From assembly GCF_037914945.1 (NCBI RefSeq), contig NZ_CP149787.1, positions 1,240,001-1,304,000 on the forward strand: a stretch of DNA of 64,000 bases. Reading direction: 5' to 3'. This document shows positions 51,179-59,788 of the stretch, one piece after another. This DNA is from Haloterrigena sp. KLK7 (GTDB lineage Archaea; Halobacteriota; Halobacteria; Halobacteriales; Natrialbaceae). Below the pieces are notes generated by a model. That model was not told the DNA's origin. It searched no databases and worked only from the letters and a program-made list of their open reading frames with translations. The stretch's first letter is position 1. Each line of letters opens with the position of its first letter. The translations under genes and the position numbers were made by a program.

Positions 51179-51481
51179 ATGAATAAGTCTGAATCCTCGA
51201 CGGACTCTGAAAAAGAGATCGTTTCGGTCTCCAAGCACGGTCAGGCGACGATTCCGAAGCGATTCCGGGAAAAACTCGGCATCGACGCCCCGGGGAAAGC
51301 ACTGTTCCGCGAGACTGAAGACGGCGAGGTCATCGTCGAACAGGTCCGATCCGCGAGCGAAATGCAGGGCTTCGCTGCACGAAGTGAGGCGTCGACCGAC
51401 ACCCCCGCTACCGAACTTCTTCGAGAGAAACGGGCTCAGGATACGTCCGCTCGAGACGAGCGGTTTTCGTCGGAGCAATGA
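51179..51481 (+). CDS. AbrB/MazE-type antitoxin (VapB-like)
   Basis: 100 residues. EIVSVSKHGQATIPKRFREKLGI is the swapped-hairpin AbrB DNA-binding core. The C-terminal half is a flexible acidic tail, as expected of an antitoxin that wraps its toxin. The start of the PIN gene overlaps it by 4 bases (ATGA). A TATA-like TTACTTAT lies near 51149-51156. It probably represses its own promoter, together with the PIN toxin. Confidence 0.85.
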   Translation: MNKSESSTDSEKEIVSVSKHGQATIPKRFREKLGIDAPGKALFRETEDGEVIVEQVRSASEMQGFAARSEASTDTPATELLREKRAQDTSARDERFSSEQ

Positions 51482-51900
51482 CGACGGTCCCCGATCGCAT
51501 CGTCTTCGACGCCGAACCGTTGGTCGCACACGCCGCTGACGAACCGGGCGCGTCGGCTGTCGCGGAATTCCTCGACGCAGTCGGTATCGAAGATGCCGAC
51601 GGCTACAGCAGTCGGGTGAACCTCTCCGAAGTCCGGTATATCCTCGCTCGCAAGTATGACCGCGACGTCGCCGACGAGTATCTCGAGTGGCTGTTCGACC
51701 TCGGACTCGAACCGGTCGACGTCGAACCGGTCTGGATCGACGCGTCCGAACACGTTCTCGAGTACAATCCCGCACTCGGCGACTCGTTCGCGTTAGCGAC
51801 CGCAGCGCACGTCGATGCGACGCTGCTGGTGGGTAGCGACGACGATTACGACGAGATCACCGACGCGCCGATCGAGCGCTTTCGCGACGGATCGGTCTAG
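51478..51900 (+). CDS. PIN-domain toxin (VapC-like)
   Basis: 140 residues. DRIVFDAEPLVAHAADEPG carries the first acidic residue, VNLSEVRYILARKYD a conserved Glu, LGDSFALATAAHVDATLLVGSDDDYD the later Asp cluster. This is the four-acid PIN RNase active site. It overlaps the antitoxin gene. Expected to cut tRNA or other RNA when free of antitoxin; target not readable from sequence. Confidence 0.87.
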   Translation: MTTVPDRIVFDAEPLVAHAADEPGASAVAEFLDAVGIEDADGYSSRVNLSEVRYILARKYDRDVADEYLEWLFDLGLEPVDVEPVWIDASEHVLEYNPALGDSFALATAAHVDATLLVGSDDDYDEITDAPIERFRDGSV

Positions 51901-51957
51901 AGTCCGAAGGAAGACTGGTAACGTACATCTGAGCGTCCGTCACCTGCGAACGGAGCG

Positions 51958-51965
51958 CTTATTCG
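51958..51965 (+). promoter_or_regulatory. TATA-like box for the HD hydrolase gene
   Basis: CTTATTCG lies 24-31 bases before the ATG at 51989, the leaderless spacing. Confidence 0.4.
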
Positions 51966-51988
51966 ATCGGTACCGAAACACGACGGCC

Positions 51989-52624
51989 ATGCTCGAGGCA
52001 GTCCGCACCCGCGCTCGCAGCTACTTCGAGGGCGCCCCGCCGGCTCACGACTGGCACCACGTTCAGCGCGTCGAGACGCTCGCGGAGACGCTGCTCGACC
52101 GGTACCCGACCGACGAAATCGACGGCCAGGTCGTCACACTCGCCGTCTATCTCCACGATATCGGCCGGGAGAAGGAGGCCAGCGGCGAGATCGACGACCA
52201 CGCGACGTGGGGCGCCGAAGAGGCGGGTCGCATCCTCGAGGACGGCGGCGCCGACCCGGCGACCATCGACGCCGTCGCACACTGCGTGCGCGCCCACCGC
52301 TATTCGAACGAAATCGAGCCAGAGACCCTCGAGGCCGAGATCGTCAGCGACGCGGACGACCTCGACGCGCTCGGGGCGGTCGGGATCGCTCGCACCTTCG
52401 CCCACGGCGGCGCGCTGGGCGAGCCGATCCACGATCCCGCGATACCGGTCGCCGACGACGAGACGACCGCCGGGGCCACGCAGTACAATCACCTCTCTAA
52501 GAAGCTCCTCAAGCTGCCCGAGCGCATGTACACCGACGTCGGCCGGGAGCTCGCGACCGATCGCGCCGAGTTCGTTCGCGACTACGTCGCGCAGTTCGAC
52601 GCGGAACTGACCGGCGAGCGCTGA
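51989..52624 (+). CDS. HD-domain phosphohydrolase
   Basis: 211 residues. HDWHHVQRVETLAETLL gives the first His, VYLHDIGRE the HD pair, and DADDLDALGAVGIAR the distal Asp, together forming the metal site of HD hydrolases. It is similar in size to the YedJ/PD-type family that acts on nucleotides. Substrate not determined. It follows the VapBC-like pair on the same strand with its own TATA-like box. Confidence 0.85.
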   Translation: MLEAVRTRARSYFEGAPPAHDWHHVQRVETLAETLLDRYPTDEIDGQVVTLAVYLHDIGREKEASGEIDDHATWGAEEAGRILEDGGADPATIDAVAHCVRAHRYSNEIEPETLEAEIVSDADDLDALGAVGIARTFAHGGALGEPIHDPAIPVADDETTAGATQYNHLSKKLLKLPERMYTDVGRELATDRAEFVRDYVAQFDAELTGER

Positions 52625-52727
52625 GTCAGACGGACCGTCCCTCGAGCCGTCAGTTCGGGAACAACAAGAAACTCGCGTAGGGTTTTTGAGGATCGCACCG
52701 GTACTAGGCGGTGCCGAGGTGAGAACG

Positions 52728-52976
52728 ATGCAAGAGAGTACGATCGGTCGCCCCCGACGGGATCCGTTCGAGACCCTGGTCGACGTTCTCGCCGAGGCCA
52801 GCCGGTACGACCTCCTGCTGGGGATCGTGCCGGTCGTGTTCACGGTTGCACTGGTCGCGGCACACGTTCTGCGCCTGCCGGTAGTGCACGCGATGTTCGT
52901 CGCGGCGACTATCGGCGCGCTCGTGATCGTCGATGCCTGCTACCTCAATCCCCCCGTCGACCAGGGATCGCCGTAG
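52728..52976 (+). CDS. Small membrane protein, unknown
   Basis: 82 residues with two hydrophobic segments: YDLLLGIVPVVFTVALVAAHVL and AMFVAATIGALVIVDACYL. The ATG at 52728 has GAGGTGAG about 7 bases upstream, a good ribosome binding site. No family recognised. Confidence 0.55.
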   Translation: MQESTIGRPRRDPFETLVDVLAEASRYDLLLGIVPVVFTVALVAAHVLRLPVVHAMFVAATIGALVIVDACYLNPPVDQGSP

Positions 52977-53127
52977 CGGTATCGACCATCAACCGTTTCC
53001 GCGGTCGATGGGGCGTTCGTCGAGGGCGGACTGCACCGACTCCAGCGACGCGTCCGCCGATCGGTGTCCGTCCGCGATCGCGGTACAGACCACCTCTCGA
53101 TACCGGAGCGCCGTCGGCCCCGGAACC

Positions 53128-53135
53128 CTTTTACA
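53128..53135 (+). promoter_or_regulatory. TATA-like box for sufU
   Basis: CTTTTACA lies 27-34 bases before the ATG at 53162, giving a leaderless or nearly leaderless transcript. Confidence 0.5.
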
Positions 53136-53161
53136 ACTCTCGCGTCTATTCAGGGATAACA

Positions 53162-53581
53162 ATGGGACTGGGCTCGGATATGTACCGACAGCAGATCCTC
53201 GACCACTACAAGAACCCCCGGAACTACGGGGAGCTCGAGGATCCGACGTTCACCCACGTCGGCGAGAACCCGATGTGTGGCGACGAGATTCGCATGGACG
53301 TCAAGCTCGACGACGACGAAGAGACGATCGAACACGTCGCGTTCAAGGGCGACGGCTGTGCGATCAGCCAGGCCTCCGCGAGCATGCTCTCGAAGGAGCT
53401 TCGAGGGAAGACCCTCGAGGAGCTCCAGGAGATGGACCGCGACGACGTCGTCAACATGCTCGGGGTCGACATCTCGCCGATGCGGATCAAGTGTGCCGTT
53501 CTGGCGGAAAAGGTCGCCCAGGACGGCGCGGAGATCTATCAGGGCGAACTCGACGTCGAGAAGACGACGACCGAGGACTGA
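53162..53581 (+). CDS. sufU: Iron-sulfur cluster scaffold/sulfur transfer protein SufU
   Basis: 139 residues. MYRQQILDHYKNPRNYGEL starts the IscU/SufU fold. Three conserved Cys are present (NPMCGDE, GDGCAISQAS, RIKCAVL), the residues that hold zinc or a nascent cluster. SufU forms in Gram-positive bacteria accept sulfur from SufS. It is separated from sufS by about 2.9 kb here. It lies 192 bases before the end of the siderophore operon. Confidence 0.93.
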   Translation: MGLGSDMYRQQILDHYKNPRNYGELEDPTFTHVGENPMCGDEIRMDVKLDDDEETIEHVAFKGDGCAISQASASMLSKELRGKTLEELQEMDRDDVVNMLGVDISPMRIKCAVLAEKVAQDGAEIYQGELDVEKTTTED

Positions 53582-53590
53582 GACCCACCT

Positions 53591-53595
53591 TTTTC
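53591..53595 (+). terminator. T-run after sufU
   Basis: Five T at 53591-53595 start 10 bases after the sufU stop, in the convergent gap before iucC. Short U-run type terminator; no hairpin evident. Confidence 0.35.
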
Positions 53596-53773
53596 CGCTC
53601 GGACTCGCTCGCTTCGCTTACGGATCGGTTCACTCCCCGATCGCGTACTTGCGGCGCTACGCGCCGCACACCACTCGTCCAGCATTCCCTGCTAAGCCGG
53701 AGTCCGCGCCTCGATACCGTGTAACTCGTCCGGGTCGAATACGCAGCCGATGAGCGGCGCGTTCGGCGTCAGG

Positions 53774-55615
53774 TCACCGCTCGGGGTCGACTTCGGCCAG
53801 CGGGTTCGGCACGGTGCCGTGCTCGATCGCGTGGGGCCGCTCGGTGAGGTCGCCGTAGCCGAAGTCGACGATCCGGTTGCGATTCAGCGTCAGCTTCGGG
53901 AACGTCGGCTCGAGCAGGTCGAACAGCTCGAACCGGTCCTCGAGCTCGGGGAACCGCTCGTGGTAGTCCTCGATCGCAGCCCGGACCTGCCCCCAGAACC
54001 GTTCCTCCGAGTAGTCGTGATGGTGGGCGAGCAGGTCCGCGAGGTACCGGTAGACGCCGACGAACAGCCCGTAGACGACGAACAGGCGCAGTTCTTCCGG
54101 CGGCACGGACAGCAGGACCTCCTCGAGGTCGTCGGGCAGATCCCGGAGCTCCTCGAGGGGCGCCTCGGCGACGTTGACGTCGTCGACGAAGTCCTTGACG
54201 GCGAGCCGGGACGGCCGATCGTCCTCGAGGACGAGGATCGTGTTCTCCCCGTGGGGCGAGAACGCGGTTCCGTACCGGTAGAGGTAGTGTAGCAGCGGCG
54301 GGAGCATCGTGGCGAACAGCTCCTCGAGCCACTCGTCGAGTTCGAGGTCGGAGCGGGCGACCAGCTTCGAGAGCACGGGTTCGCCGTCCTCGACGTGCAG
54401 CAGCGACGAGAGGGTCATCGCGCGCTCGCCGTCGTCGATCAGGTCCGTGACGCTCTCGCGCCAGACGGTCCCCAGCAGTTCGTTGTACTGGTAGGCCGGG
54501 GCCTCGAGCGCGTCGAACGTCGGGTGATCGAAGTTCACGCCCGCGATTTCGCCGGGCAGGACGACCTCGCACTCGTCGCGCAGGAACGGGTCGGAGTCGC
54601 GAACGTCCTTCACGTACTCCGTGACCAGCGGCGCGGCTTCGGTCCGTTCGCCGGGGAGCCCGCGCCAGACGAGCGTGTTGATGATCTGCATCGGGAGCTT
54701 CACGTTGTGCTTGGTCGGCTCGTCGGCGTTGACGAACGTCCGGATCGACTGCATGGGCAGATATTCGTCCGGCCCGTCGCCCAGCGGCACGATCTCGTCC
54801 GTCGCGAGCTGTTTGCCGAACAGCGGGACGATGGCGTTCTCCCACTGCCAGTCGTGGACCGGCAGAAAGAGGTAGTCGTCGGGGTCGAGCCCGCGGTCCT
54901 CGAGTTCCTCGCGGAACCGCCCGTAGCGGCTCCCGAGTTCCGACTCGAGCAGCGACTCGTGATCGAGCCCCTCGACGCTGACGAACTCGGCCGCCTCGCG
55001 CGAGACGGCACACCACGAGAGGCGGATCGGCTCGGCGCGCTCGGGCGCGTAGTCGCGGTAGTCGTCGTACCCCCAGCCGACCCGGCCCTTGTTGAACGTG
55101 AGCCACGGGTGGCCGGTCATCTCGCCTTCGATCTCGGCGTAGGACATGTCGAGGACCGACTCGTCGGTCTGTCCGTCCTCGGCGTCGATGTGGGCGTCCG
55201 CGAGCAGCGTGTTCGTGTACTCGCGGACGAGGTGGCTGGCCGTGATCGAGTCCATGTCGATCGTCGGCTCGAGGTCGGCGACGAACTGGAGCGGGTCGTC
55301 GGCGGGCTCGAACCCGTCGCCGGCGTCGCGCTCGATCGAATCGACGCGAACGCTGACGGAGTCCCAGAACCGCTCGACGGCGGCGAAGCGGTAGCGGGTC
55401 CCCTCGAGATGGATCTCGTAGGTGGTCCACTCGCCCGCTGAAGCGTCGTCGACCGCTTCGGGCTCGATGAGGTCCTCGTAGGTGAATTCCCGCAGGATTT
55501 TCGCGAGCAACTCCTGCCCGACGTCGGTCCAGCGGTCTTCGGTCAGCACGTCGTCCAGCGTGTCGATTCCGTCGAGTCCGTACTCCGTCTCGGTGTCGTG
55601 TCGTGGGTTCTGCAT
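53774..55615 (-). CDS. iucC: NIS siderophore synthetase, IucC-like (second condensation)
   Basis: 613 residues of the IucA/IucC family. GHPWLTFNKGRVGWGYDDY, the ATP-contacting LPVHDWQWEN, RTFVNADEPTKHNVKLPMQI and HGENTILV are typical of NIS synthetases that join a citrate carboxyl to an amine. As the last gene of the operon it corresponds to RhbF of the rhizobactin 1021 pathway and likely adds the second hydroxamate arm. A 3-base gap separates it from iucD. Confidence 0.9.
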   Translation of the reverse strand: MQNPRHDTETEYGLDGIDTLDDVLTEDRWTDVGQELLAKILREFTYEDLIEPEAVDDASAGEWTTYEIHLEGTRYRFAAVERFWDSVSVRVDSIERDAGDGFEPADDPLQFVADLEPTIDMDSITASHLVREYTNTLLADAHIDAEDGQTDESVLDMSYAEIEGEMTGHPWLTFNKGRVGWGYDDYRDYAPERAEPIRLSWCAVSREAAEFVSVEGLDHESLLESELGSRYGRFREELEDRGLDPDDYLFLPVHDWQWENAIVPLFGKQLATDEIVPLGDGPDEYLPMQSIRTFVNADEPTKHNVKLPMQIINTLVWRGLPGERTEAAPLVTEYVKDVRDSDPFLRDECEVVLPGEIAGVNFDHPTFDALEAPAYQYNELLGTVWRESVTDLIDDGERAMTLSSLLHVEDGEPVLSKLVARSDLELDEWLEELFATMLPPLLHYLYRYGTAFSPHGENTILVLEDDRPSRLAVKDFVDDVNVAEAPLEELRDLPDDLEEVLLSVPPEELRLFVVYGLFVGVYRYLADLLAHHHDYSEERFWGQVRAAIEDYHERFPELEDRFELFDLLEPTFPKLTLNRNRIVDFGYGDLTERPHAIEHGTVPNPLAEVDPER

Positions 55616-55618
55616 GAA

Positions 55619-57190
55619 TTACTCCGTGTCGAGTGACGGCGATCGCGGCGCGTCGGTGCGAACCGGCGCGTGGTCGGCGAACTGTTCGACGTCGAAATCC
55701 TGGAAGACGGTGTCCCGATCGATCGGGTACACCTCGCGGCCGGCGAGCCGATCGATAATGACCGCGTTCCGGTAACAGCCCAGCCCGAGGTCCGGCGTTC
55801 CGACGCCGTGCGTGTGCATCTCGGCGTTCTGGACGAATATCCGGCCGCCGGCATCGTCCGCCCCGCCGAGTTCCCCCTCGAGCCGGTAGTCCTCGCTCAC
55901 GCGGAACCGGCCTCGGTCGTCGAACGCGATCCGGTCGGCGATCGGCTCGAGGAACGTCGGCGTCGGCCGCTGGTAGCCCGTTCCGAAGATCACGGCGTCG
56001 GTCTCGAGGGCGAACCGATGGTCCTGCTGGCGCTGTTCGCACTCGAGCCAGTAGCTGCCCTCGAGGCGCTCGATATCGAGCACTTCGGTCGTCGCGAGCA
56101 TGCCGAAGTCGGGGTCGCGGTCGCCGATCGAGCGCTCGTAGAGGGTGTCGTAGATCCGCTCGCTGGTCTCGGGATCGATCCCCTTGTACAGCAGGTCCTG
56201 CTCGGGCAGCAGGTCGTCCTTTCGCGACTGCGGCAGGTCGTAGAAGTACTCCGTGTACTCGGGCGTGAAGTGCTGGAGCCCGAGCTTCGAGTACTCCATC
56301 GGGAAGAAGCCGTCCGAGCGAGTCAGCCAGTCGAGTCGGAACTCGCGGGCGGACTGGCGCTCGAGCAGGTCGAGGACGACCTCGGCGGCGCTCTGTCCGG
56401 AGCCGACGACGGTGATCGAGTCGGCCTCGAGGACGTCCGCGCGGCGCTCGAGGTAGTCGGCGGTGTGGAACAGCGGGGCGTCCCCGCCGGCGTGGTCGCG
56501 GGCGAACTCCGGCAGCGCGGGCCGGGAGCCGACGCCCATGACGAGGTCGTCGGCCCGGTAGCGGTAGCGCTGGCCCGTCTCGGGGGCGACGGCCTCGACG
56601 ACGAACGTCCCGCCGTCGGCCGCGTCGGCACCGTCCCGTCCGGCACCCGCGTCCGCGGCCTCGTACTCGACGCTCGTCACCTCCCGGCCGAACCGCGTCG
56701 TCGGCACCGTCTCGGCGACCCAGCGCAGGTAGTCGTCGTACTCGCGGCGGGGAATCTGGAACGTCTCGTAGAAGTAGAACTCGTAGATGCGATCCCGCTC
56801 GCGGACGTAGTTGAGGAAGCTGTAGGGGTTGGTGGGATCGGCCATCGTCACCAGGTCCGCGAGGAACGGCACCTCGAGCGTGACGCCCTCGATCAGCATC
56901 CCCTCGTGCCAGGCGAACTCGGGTTCGCGCTCGAGGAAGAGCGCCTCGAGGTCGGGGTCGGGGTCGGCGTCTGCACCGTCCAGCAGCGCCGCGAGTCCGA
57001 GGTTGAACGGCCCGAGGCCGACGCCGAGGACGTCGTAGCGGCCGCGGTCGATGACGGTGTCGGAGACGTCGTCGCCGACGACGGTGTCGCTGTCGTCGCC
57101 GCCGACGGTATCGGGAGCGTCACCGTCGGCAGTGGTCGCATCGCCATCGGGGCTGTCGGTAACGGGGATGGAGACGTCGTCCTCAGTCAT
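55619..57190 (-). CDS. iucD: Diamine N-hydroxylase, IucD-like flavoprotein monooxygenase
   Basis: 523 residues. FAD motif VLGVGLGPFNLGLAALLDG, NADPH motif VVGSGQSAAEVVLDLLE, and C-terminal IFGTGYQRPTP. The N-terminal ~40 residues are a low-complexity Asp/Thr extension (repeated DTV units). This class hydroxylates a terminal amine of lysine, ornithine or a diamine; in this operon the likely substrate is 1,3-diaminopropane (or its derivative), as for RhbE. It overlaps iucB by 8 bases. Confidence 0.9.
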   Translation of the reverse strand: MTEDDVSIPVTDSPDGDATTADGDAPDTVGGDDSDTVVGDDVSDTVIDRGRYDVLGVGLGPFNLGLAALLDGADADPDPDLEALFLEREPEFAWHEGMLIEGVTLEVPFLADLVTMADPTNPYSFLNYVRERDRIYEFYFYETFQIPRREYDDYLRWVAETVPTTRFGREVTSVEYEAADAGAGRDGADAADGGTFVVEAVAPETGQRYRYRADDLVMGVGSRPALPEFARDHAGGDAPLFHTADYLERRADVLEADSITVVGSGQSAAEVVLDLLERQSAREFRLDWLTRSDGFFPMEYSKLGLQHFTPEYTEYFYDLPQSRKDDLLPEQDLLYKGIDPETSERIYDTLYERSIGDRDPDFGMLATTEVLDIERLEGSYWLECEQRQQDHRFALETDAVIFGTGYQRPTPTFLEPIADRIAFDDRGRFRVSEDYRLEGELGGADDAGGRIFVQNAEMHTHGVGTPDLGLGCYRNAVIIDRLAGREVYPIDRDTVFQDFDVEQFADHAPVRTDAPRSPSLDTE

Positions 57191-57854
57191 CGTCGCTCAC
57201 CTCGGGCGGTCGCGCGTCCGCACCCTCCGCGGTCGCAGTCGGCGGCCAGACCTCGCGTTCGAACCGCTCGCGGGGACAGACGATGAGTGTCGCCGTCTTC
57301 TCCTCCTCGGGGAACTCGAACTGACGCCGGCGTTCACAGCCACAGCGTTCGGCGACCGTCAGGACCGCCTCGTTGCGGGCGTCGGGCTCCCCGACGACCC
57401 GATCGGTCTCGGGGTGGCTGAACTGGAGGGCCATCATCGCCCGGAACAGCGGCGTCGCGTAGCCCTCGCCGAGGTACTCCGGCGGGCCGATCAAGACGTG
57501 CAACCCCTGATCGGCCGGCTCGGCGTCGTAGTACGCCGCCAGGTCGTCCTCGGCGGCCCAGTAGCGCTCCCAGTAGCTCATCGGCACGTGATCGAGACAG
57601 CCGATGTACAGCGTCTGGTGGTCGTCCGCGAGCTTCTCCCGGAGCGTCTCGCGGAACTCCGGCAGCGGTTCGTCGAGATCCCAGTAGGGCTTGACGTGGT
57701 CCGAGCCCAGCCACGCGTGCAGCCGGCCGAGGTCGCGCTCGAGCGAGACCCGCCGGAACCCGATGTGGCGGTCGATCGTCTCGTCGTAGTACTCGAAGTC
57801 GTACTCCGAGACGACCGTCGCGTGCGGGCCGCGAGTCGGTTCTCGCGCCGTCAT
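57183..57854 (-). CDS. iucB: Siderophore N-acetyltransferase, IucB-like
   Basis: 223 residues. HIGFRRVSLERDLGRLHAWL, HVKPYWDLDEPLPEF, RYWAAEDDLAAYYDAEPADQG and YLGEGYATPLFRAMM are IucB/RhbD-type GNAT sequence with the acetyl-CoA loop in the last. It acetylates the N-hydroxy amine to form the hydroxamate iron ligand. Overlaps iucA by 4 bases and iucD by 8, so all are translated together. Confidence 0.88.
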   Translation of the reverse strand: MTAREPTRGPHATVVSEYDFEYYDETIDRHIGFRRVSLERDLGRLHAWLGSDHVKPYWDLDEPLPEFRETLREKLADDHQTLYIGCLDHVPMSYWERYWAAEDDLAAYYDAEPADQGLHVLIGPPEYLGEGYATPLFRAMMALQFSHPETDRVVGEPDARNEAVLTVAERCGCERRRQFEFPEEEKTATLIVCPRERFEREVWPPTATAEGADARPPEVSDDD

Positions 57855-59788
57855 CGGCCCACCTCCGGCTCCGGCGCGTCCGGCGAGTCGACCGCGTCGG
57901 CGGACTCGTCTTCCGGCGGGTCGACGAGCGGGTTCCGCACGTCGGCGTAGACCGACTGCTCGTCGAGCGACGGCGCCTCGAGTTCGTCCAGGCCGCGAAA
58001 GCGGGTCAGCAGGTTCGCCTTGCGAGGCACCGTTTCGGACTCGAGCAGCGGGTCGAGGATCGACGTCCCGGGACGGTCGAACTCCCGGAGCGACTCGAGT
58101 TCCTCGCGGAGAACGGCGAGCAGCCGCCCTTCGTCGACCAGTCCCGCGGTCCCGAAGGCGTTGATCACGCCGAGGGCGTTGTTGAGCACGACGTAGTAGC
58201 GGATCCGCTCGTCGGCGACCGCGTCGGGGCAGACGCTGCCGGCCCGCTCGCCGATTCCCGGAGCGATCGCCTCGATCCGGTCGTAGGCGTTCTCGGGGAA
58301 GTAGTACCCCTGATTGTCTCGATAGCGGAACTCGTCGGGGTAGCCGGCCTCGTCCAGCGAGAGGACGCTGTTCTGCTGGTGGGCCTCGAGGCCGAGCCCC
58401 CGCTCGAGGTAGAGCCACAGCAGCGGCCGCACCGAGATCTCGAGGTAGCGGCGGAACCACTCCTCGCTGACGGCGGCGGCGTCGCGGCCCTCGCGCTCGG
58501 CGATCGAGGCGACGATGCGACCGAGGCGGGAGCGGCCGTCCCCGATCGCGTCCTGACAGAGCGCGACGACGGGCGTCGCCCGGCGGGCGTCCTCGCCCCG
58601 GAAGGGGTTCTCCCGGAGGACGACCTCGAAGCCCGATTCGTCGTCCTCGACGCCCAGCGCGTCCGGATCGATCGTCAGGTAGGCCGGGTCCCGGACCACG
58701 TCGAAGTCGGGGAACCGATCCGACAGATCGTCGCCGAGCTCGGTCGCCAGCAGGTCCGAGATCGCGACCCCGCGCTCGAGCTCCGGCCGCTTGTTCGTCC
58801 GCAGCGAGTTGGTGATCTCGACGGCGAGCGATCCCTTGACCATGAACGGCGAGTCGGGCGCGTACAGCGTCCGCACGGATGTCGTCGGGTAGAACTCCCG
58901 TCCCAGTTCACCCAGCGACTCGAGTTTCCCCGCCGAGACGAGGTCCTGCACTTCGGGCCGCTCGAACAGCCGCTCGGCCTGCCACGGGTGGACGGGCAGG
59001 AGCACGTCGTCGTCCGCGAGAGACTCGCGGACCGACTCCGGAACGGCCGGATCGTCGCGTAGCGTCTCGCGAACCCACGATGCGGCGGAGCCGTCGCGAG
59101 CCGACTCGCTCTCGACGATCGAGGGGTCGGCTCGAACGTAGTGCAGCGGGAACGAGCCCTCGAGTTCCGGAGCGTAGCGCTCGGCGTCGCGCTCCATCCC
59201 CCGGCGGCTCTTCGGCGTCGGATGCTGGAGATGGCCGAAGACCAGCGACTGCTCGGCCTCGCGGAAGGTGAAGTCCGTTCCGTACAGGACGTCCGCGTCG
59301 CCCGCGCGGGCGTCGACGTACCGCTCGACGTTCCGACAGGAGCGAACGACCCGCTCGACGAGGTCGTCGCGGTTCGGGTCGGCGCCGCGCGCGAGTTCGA
59401 GTTCCTTCGTCGCGAGCGTCGCGAGCGTGGCGTAGTCGAGTTCGACCGGCTCGCCGGCGGCCTCGAGGTCGGTGCCGTCCGGATCGACCGTGCCCGCGCC
59501 GGCTCCGGCGCGGTAGTACGCGGGCAGATCGAACAGGTGGCGACCCGTCGGAGACCGATACTCGACGGGGACGAAGCAGTCGATCCCCTGATTCGGCAGC
59601 GAGAACCGCAGGACGAGCCCGCTCGCCGGTGAGCGGTCGATCGGCGCGTCCGCGGCGGGGACGAACTCGCCGGTCCCGGTCTCGTGGCAGTAGCAGTTCA
59701 GGAAGCTGTGCAGCGTGGCGTCGCGCGCGACTCGCGTCGCGTCGACGACGCGCTCGTCGGTCGTGGGTGTCGTCTGTCGTGGAGTCAT
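57851..59788 (-). CDS. iucA: NIS siderophore synthetase, IucA-like (first condensation)
   Basis: 645 residues. SFLNCYCHETGTG, HPTPKSRRGM, LLPVHPWQAERLF, FMVKGSLAVEITNSLRTNKRPE and AHQQNSVLSL are IucA/RhbC-type residues for ATP, citrate and amine. It likely couples citrate to the first N-hydroxy-N-acetyl-diamine. Overlaps bdb and iucB by 4 bases each. Confidence 0.9.
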   Translation of the reverse strand: MTPRQTTPTTDERVVDATRVARDATLHSFLNCYCHETGTGEFVPAADAPIDRSPASGLVLRFSLPNQGIDCFVPVEYRSPTGRHLFDLPAYYRAGAGAGTVDPDGTDLEAAGEPVELDYATLATLATKELELARGADPNRDDLVERVVRSCRNVERYVDARAGDADVLYGTDFTFREAEQSLVFGHLQHPTPKSRRGMERDAERYAPELEGSFPLHYVRADPSIVESESARDGSAASWVRETLRDDPAVPESVRESLADDDVLLPVHPWQAERLFERPEVQDLVSAGKLESLGELGREFYPTTSVRTLYAPDSPFMVKGSLAVEITNSLRTNKRPELERGVAISDLLATELGDDLSDRFPDFDVVRDPAYLTIDPDALGVEDDESGFEVVLRENPFRGEDARRATPVVALCQDAIGDGRSRLGRIVASIAEREGRDAAAVSEEWFRRYLEISVRPLLWLYLERGLGLEAHQQNSVLSLDEAGYPDEFRYRDNQGYYFPENAYDRIEAIAPGIGERAGSVCPDAVADERIRYYVVLNNALGVINAFGTAGLVDEGRLLAVLREELESLREFDRPGTSILDPLLESETVPRKANLLTRFRGLDELEAPSLDEQSVYADVRNPLVDPPEDESADAVDSPDAPEPEVGR

